Assembly (NCBI GenBank): GCA_014084085.1
Contig: NPFB01000063.1
Coordinates: 93,734-157,733 of the forward strand
From: Hondaea fermentalgiana
Lineage: Eukaryota > Sar > Bigyra > Thraustochytrida > Thraustochytriidae
Direction: 5' to 3'
Length of the DNA: 64,000 nt
Positions 59,867-64,000 of this stretch are shown here, piece after piece. The notes beneath the pieces were generated by a model that searched no databases, was not told the origin of the DNA, and was given only the letters and a program-made list of their open reading frames with translations. The translations under genes were made by a program, and so were the position numbers. Positions within the stretch are counted from its first letter, which is position 1. Each line of letters begins with the position of its first letter.

Positions 59867-61609
59867 TTAGACGGTGCGATGCCCAAAGGTAGCAAGATCC
59901 ACATCATTGGGCGAGCACACCAACTCATGAGCGTTGGAACCAGAACCTGGGTGCGGAGCCAGCTCTTGCTGACGCTGCTGAACACTCCAAGAGTCCCGAC
60001 GCGGGGCCCGCTCCCGAGTTAGCGATTGGCGCAAGCGTCTTGCCATACGCACAAATAGAGTCGCCAAAATGCCAAGCGCAAGCGCTCCGCCCACAGCGAT
60101 TGCAACAATAAAGACTATGCGCACAGCAGACGAAGTCTCCTCGCTTTCCGCCTCTGTTGTGGAACCAGAGTCTGTCGATGATTCACAAGGGTCACCCATC
60201 GTCACACGATACATGGGTGTCGTCCACGTGTCGCTCATAATATATATATAGTGCGGCTCTGCGACCACAACTCCATTTCCACACGTAACGCGTCCCTCAC
60301 TTGAGTCTACAAAGACTGACAAGGACGCAAGAGTATCCTCTGATGATGATCGCACCTCACACCAGAGCCTGGCCTCAGAAGAAAGACCTTGGACCGTTGC
60401 CGCCAGCTCACCGCCAAAGCTCGCCTTGACAGATACCAAAGAATCCTCTTTATTGGCGCACAAAGTCGTCAGCTCATAGTCTGCACATTCTGTGTCGTCA
60501 GCCGCAGGCATCGTCACTTTGTAATTGTCATGCAAGGTGCACCCATCTGTGCTCAAATCGAAAAACTTCAACGCCCAGTCCGCATCAGGCGGCGTTCCAT
60601 TAGCAGAAATCACGCACTCCATCGACGAACCATCTGCCAGCTCCGAGCAATTTGACGATACAGGACTGTACGAAGTCTCACCCGTATCTGAAAACGAGAC
60701 TTCTAGTCCTAGATTCGGAGAACTTGCGAGCTTGTGCTCCAGAACAACGCGAAAGTCCACGAGACCAGGGCAAAATGGGGTCCCTGTCTCGCTTACACCG
60801 ATTTCTAGCTTCGCAAGAATAGAACCCTCTGGGCAGGCCGTTGTGGGCACAGATGTTGGCGCCACAGTTCGAGAGACAGCTCCTAAAACAGTTGGACTCG
60901 CGCTTGGCTCTTTACTTGGGTACAAGGTTGGTAACTGCGTTGGATGTAGCGTTGGCACACGCGTTGGTCTCACTGTCGGGACAAAGGTTGGAAACTCTGT
61001 GGGATACGGCGTTGGTAGCTTTGTCGGTGCGGCACTGGGAAAGGTAGTCGTCGGTGCGTTTGTGTCCACAAAACTGCATACACTCACACGCACCTGTTTT
61101 GGCTCCGCACAAGAATGCAATTGCAAGGCTAGCGTCGACGAATCCTCTGTACTACTCGCCCGACATGATCCTGGAATACCCTCTCCTGACACCAGATTGT
61201 CCTGCACGGGGCAAGACTCCCACGCAGCCTCGCCTGCGAGCAAGTCGTCCTCTGATGAATACAATACAAAGTGCTTGCCCACGCCATAGTCCTCGGACTC
61301 TACGATCCAATTATATAACACTTGTTCCGTCACGTTCAGGCCTGCTTTGCTCTTTTCTTCTTTGAGATATGCAACGGCAACATCGTTTACCTCGTATCTC
61401 AAGATTTGGGTTGATTCGAAGAGCTCGTTGATTTCTGACGCATCCTTCAGAATCGACACCATACAGCCGTTGCTTCGCTCAAAGACTGTCACCCAATACG
61501 GGCAACATCGATTCTCGTACGAGCACGTCTCTCCTTGCGCACTCGCTAGGCGTACTGCAAGCACAGTGACAAGAGCGCACGCCACCTTGGCGGGACCCAG
61601 GCGAGGCAT
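59867..61609 (-). CDS. Type I membrane protein with PT-repeat stalk
   Basis: 580 residues, function unknown. It begins with a basic residue and a hydrophobic stretch ending in Ala-Ser-Ala (about 5-24), a good signal peptide. A cysteine-containing ectodomain (about 25-175) follows, then a stalk of Pro-Thr repeats (about 180-256, KLPTPYPTEFPTFVPT type). A second Cys-rich ectodomain part (about 260-480) precedes an acidic Ser/Thr/Glu juxtamembrane stretch, one transmembrane helix at about 496-521 (VFIVAIAVGGALALGILATL) and a basic cytoplasmic tail of about 60 residues. PTxxPT repeats like these are common in secreted and surface proteins of stramenopiles and are probably O-glycosylated. No lectin, protease or kinase motif was recognised. 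Likely a cell-surface protein. It is divergent from the WW-domain gene. Confidence 0.85.
   Translation of the reverse strand: MPRLGPAKVACALVTVLAVRLASAQGETCSYENRCCPYWVTVFERSNGCMVSILKDASEINELFESTQILRYEVNDVAVAYLKEEKSKAGLNVTEQVLYNWIVESEDYGVGKHFVLYSSEDDLLAGEAAWESCPVQDNLVSGEGIPGSCRASSTEDSSTLALQLHSCAEPKQVRVSVCSFVDTNAPTTTFPSAAPTKLPTPYPTEFPTFVPTVRPTRVPTLHPTQLPTLYPSKEPSASPTVLGAVSRTVAPTSVPTTACPEGSILAKLEIGVSETGTPFCPGLVDFRVVLEHKLASSPNLGLEVSFSDTGETSYSPVSSNCSELADGSSMECVISANGTPPDADWALKFFDLSTDGCTLHDNYKVTMPAADDTECADYELTTLCANKEDSLVSVKASFGGELAATVQGLSSEARLWCEVRSSSEDTLASLSVFVDSSEGRVTCGNGVVVAEPHYIYIMSDTWTTPMYRVTMGDPCESSTDSGSTTEAESEETSSAVRIVFIVAIAVGGALALGILATLFVRMARRLRQSLTRERAPRRDSWSVQQRQQELAPHPGSGSNAHELVCSPNDVDLATFGHRTV
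60840..61070 (-). repeat. Intragenic PTxxPT-encoding degenerate repeat
   Basis: A degenerate 12-bp periodicity encoding about a dozen Pro-Thr-X-X units. The GTTGG/GTCGG pattern is visible on the + strand. Confidence 0.85.
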
Positions 61610-62148
61610 CTTGCGCCGCTTCTGGCAATTTCACTCTTCCAAAGCAGGTTTGAGTTCTGCAGGTTTTTGAAGCCTTGACTTGCGCAGCGCATTCGCCCAC
61701 TTGCTCACTCACTTTCCAGTTTCCCTCTAAATGCAGAGCGGATTCTCCCTCGCGTCGCTCTAGGCTCTAGTCTTTGCGCACTCAAGGGATGCATAAAGTT
61801 CGAACGGTCAAGCGATCGAAAGAGCTCCCTCGCGGCCATGCCAAGTTCGTAGCGGCCCCAGCCGGTCGGAAGCTGCTGCAAGACAGAGACGCACGTATTC
61901 CGGGGCCGCCACGGATGGCTCCGACCGTGGTGGCAGCGGTCTCTTGACTCTCGAAACCTATTTCGAACTCGAACAGACTCACCGGATCTATTCTGGTATA
62001 GAGTGTGCCCGCACCAGATGTTGCGCAACGCATTTTGCCAAACAGCCACGTGAACAAGTTGCCGGCAGAAACCCTGCACGCTTGTCGAGCGCGCGCGCCT
62101 GGGCGCGCAGGCGCTCGCGTTTGTGACTGGGCGGCCCCGCCACCACCC
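61610..62148. promoter_or_regulatory. Divergent intergenic region between PT-repeat membrane protein and WW gene
   Basis: A 539-bp spacer between two divergent start codons, so both promoters are inferred here. No clear TATA box, RNA gene or repeat array was seen. A GCGCGCGCCTGGGCGCGC self-complementary stretch lies at about 62090-62108, just upstream of the WW gene start. Confidence 0.45.
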
Positions 62149-64000
62149 ATGACATCTTTTGAAAGGTATTTCGACGAAGACGCGCAGGTTGTTGTCAATG
62201 CTTCCCTGACTGGCGAACTCTGGGAAGAATACTATGACGAAAACGGTGCGCTCTACTATTATGAGCGCTCCTCGGGTGCTACTGCTTGGGAGCTGCCTGA
62301 TAATGCCGGTGCAGCAGCTTCTTCCGATGAAATTAATGCGCTTGATGCGGACTATCCGCTGTATTATGAACACGCCCAAGATCCAGGATACCCACAATAT
62401 CAAGAGTACGCGCCAGACGAAACGTACACTCAGGATCAGGAATACGTTCAACATCAAAACTACTCACAGGGCCAAGAGTATTCTCTCGACCAAGAATATT
62501 TACAGGATCAAGGGCTTTCTCCGGAGCAAGAGTATGACCAAGGACAAGATCATGTCAGGAATTCGCAGCTTCAGTCAACCACTGGCGTTGAGGGTCAAGA
62601 CGCGAACGAATATGCGTACCAGTACGATGATCCGACAGCAGCGACGGCGGCAGCGTACTACGATTCCAGCGCATATGATAATCTGGGCGCAGATCAAGCG
62701 TACGATTATACATTTGACGAAACAGCAAACTATGAAGAGCCAAATCCACCATACGCCGACACGGATCCAGATTACAATACAGTACACCCTGAGGCAACCG
62801 ACATTGGCGACGCTGGAATCACTTCGCCAATGGCTTTTGACGAAACCAACGCAACGTACTATCAAACTTTGGGGAATGACACATCAAGCGAATGGACGTC
62901 ATTTCAAGAACCCCAATGGGTTACATACTACGATGAGGAATCGCAGCTGCCATACTATGTTGACCTGACAACAGGTCAGAGCGCCTGGGAGCTACCTCCA
63001 GGGACCAACCCAATGCCCGACGCAGATCAGCTTGCTTGGGACACAGGGGACGACCAAGATCTCGCTTCCCCAGGTCAGACAAGAGATGATCTCGTCGATG
63101 CTTTAGATGCCACAGTGGCAGCAGCCACACATGAAGAAGCAGTCTCTTCTGGTCGAAATATTGACAGTCTGGATCATGTCGCCCATGCTGAGGACTCTAT
63201 CGAAGGACCAGAAGCAAAAGTGCAAACAGCCGACCAAGAACTAACAGTTTCACAAGTCACATCTGAAAGAATACAGGATGCTGATACAGACGATGAGGGA
63301 ATCAAGACCGAGAAAGGAGAAGGCGAAAACATTCTTCATGATGAGCAAATCTGCTCTTCAGACACAGCGCGCGAAGTCTCACTTGGAATGACGACTCCGT
63401 CGCGTGTAGAAGCGTCCGAGCTTGAGATACCAGCTACCCCTGAAGAGCTCTGTGCACAAGCAGAAAATTCAGAGGCTCGCGATATTGCGTGCACGGGTGG
63501 CGAAAGTCCTGCAAAACCAGTCACTCTCAAACCCGGTAGCGACGAAGTGTCGAAAGCTCCTGTCGAGCTTTCCAACTTCGATTCTGCAAAAGATCTTGAA
63601 GAGTCCGGGGCGAACGTGTCCGCCAAGGACCTTTTGCAGAGCATGACCAAAACAGCGACGGAGCCACCATCTCTAACATTCAGCGAGGGAGATTCCAATG
63701 ACAACCCGACTCGCGCCCAATTAAATGCTCCTACTGCGCGGAACCCTTCTGCAAAAGATGCTCAAGGACCCGGGGCAAACAGAAACGCAACGAACCTTTC
63801 ACAAAGCATGATAAAAACAGAGTCGGAGCCAACGTCTCTCACAGAGAGCGCGAACGGGTCCAACGACAGGCTGAATTGCGCTCAAGCGAATACTACGACT
63901 GCACAGAGCGCCACGCTTTCAAGGGAAAACGAGGTTCTTGAGGTCGCCGCAAGATCTACGAATGAAGCCCAACCCAAGCAGCAGCGACAGCAGCATGAAG
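62149..64000 (+). CDS. Tandem WW-domain protein, 3' partial
   Basis: An open frame from ATG 62149 to the window end (617 codons, no stop). Two WW domains are readable. WW1 has Trp25, the triple-Tyr strand YYYE, Trp47 and Pro50 (LWEEYYDENG, then AWELP). WW2 has Trp257, Trp280 and Pro283 (QWVTYYDEESQLPYYVD, then AWELP). WW domains bind proline-rich ligands in splicing factors, ubiquitin ligases and signalling adaptors. Between them (about 60-240) lies a Gln/Tyr/Asp-rich stretch with QEY(x)QxQEY-type repeats. After WW2 the protein is Glu/Ser/Thr/Ala-rich and disordered, with a 55-residue duplication starting at codons 479 and 534 (SAKD...GAN...QSM.KT..EP.SLT). No catalytic domain is seen before the window ends. 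Identity is open: a splicing-type (PRPF40/FNBP-like) protein or an adaptor are both possible. Confidence 0.85.
   Translation, partial: MTSFERYFDEDAQVVVNASLTGELWEEYYDENGALYYYERSSGATAWELPDNAGAAASSDEINALDADYPLYYEHAQDPGYPQYQEYAPDETYTQDQEYVQHQNYSQGQEYSLDQEYLQDQGLSPEQEYDQGQDHVRNSQLQSTTGVEGQDANEYAYQYDDPTAATAAAYYDSSAYDNLGADQAYDYTFDETANYEEPNPPYADTDPDYNTVHPEATDIGDAGITSPMAFDETNATYYQTLGNDTSSEWTSFQEPQWVTYYDEESQLPYYVDLTTGQSAWELPPGTNPMPDADQLAWDTGDDQDLASPGQTRDDLVDALDATVAAATHEEAVSSGRNIDSLDHVAHAEDSIEGPEAKVQTADQELTVSQVTSERIQDADTDDEGIKTEKGEGENILHDEQICSSDTAREVSLGMTTPSRVEASELEIPATPEELCAQAENSEARDIACTGGESPAKPVTLKPGSDEVSKAPVELSNFDSAKDLEESGANVSAKDLLQSMTKTATEPPSLTFSEGDSNDNPTRAQLNAPTARNPSAKDAQGPGANRNATNLSQSMIKTESEPTSLTESANGSNDRLNCAQANTTTAQSATLSRENEVLEVAARSTNEAQPKQQRQQHE
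63583..63900 (+). repeat. 165-bp intragenic duplication in the WW gene
   Basis: Two diverged copies start at 63583 and 63748 in the same frame (period 165 bp, 55 codons). Shared landmarks are SAKD, GAN, LxQSMxKT and EPxSLT. Confidence 0.8.

Noticed and set aside
61705..62968. Open frames opposite and out of phase with the WW gene
   Set aside because: They are shadows of the WW-domain frame that starts at 62149, which contains two clear WW domains.

Overview
This window looks like nuclear DNA of a GC-rich protist. The best guess is a labyrinthulomycete (thraustochytrid-like) stramenopile. Three things point that way: very long single-exon genes, including one frame of 10.3 kb; a eukaryote-only gene set (PMCA-type calcium pump, PIG-W/GWT1, neurobeachin-type BEACH protein, ATG2, peroxisomal D-amino-acid oxidase); and a secreted/membrane protein with PTxxPT repeats of a kind common in stramenopiles. 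The lineage is an inference. Nothing bacterial, viral or transposon-derived was recognised.

Left gene-rich part (1-34257). In order: the 3' part of a P2B calcium ATPase (+, starting inside the phosphorylation motif); a GH36 alpha-galactosidase-like enzyme (+) whose last 26 coding bases overlap the end of PIG-W (-); a giant neurobeachin-like BEACH/WD40 protein (-); an unknown acidic coiled-coil protein (+); a D-amino-acid-oxidase-family flavoenzyme ending in the peroxisomal signal SKL (+); a fold-type-I aminotransferase (-); ATG2 (+); and a Q/N-rich, probably nuclear protein with one unrecognised globular core (-). Neighbours are mostly convergent or divergent pairs with 250-1000 bp spacers that carry simple repeats.

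Middle part (34258-59866). About 25.6 kb, 40% of the window, holds no credible gene in any frame. It is packed with tetranucleotide, trinucleotide and minisatellite repeats, purine/pyrimidine strand-switch tracts, poly-C/poly-G runs and self-complementary clusters. Two assembly gaps of exactly 100 N sit inside repeats. It is the most unusual part of the window. A centromeric, heterochromatic or long non-coding role is possible but unproven.

Right part (59867-64000). A type I membrane protein with a PT-repeat stalk (-) is divergent from a tandem WW-domain protein (+) that runs off the window end.

Membrane and lipid functions recur: calcium export, GPI-anchor synthesis, BEACH-dependent trafficking, and ATG2 lipid transfer in autophagy. 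DAO and the aminotransferase both act on amino acids. I see no evidence that these genes form one co-regulated cluster.
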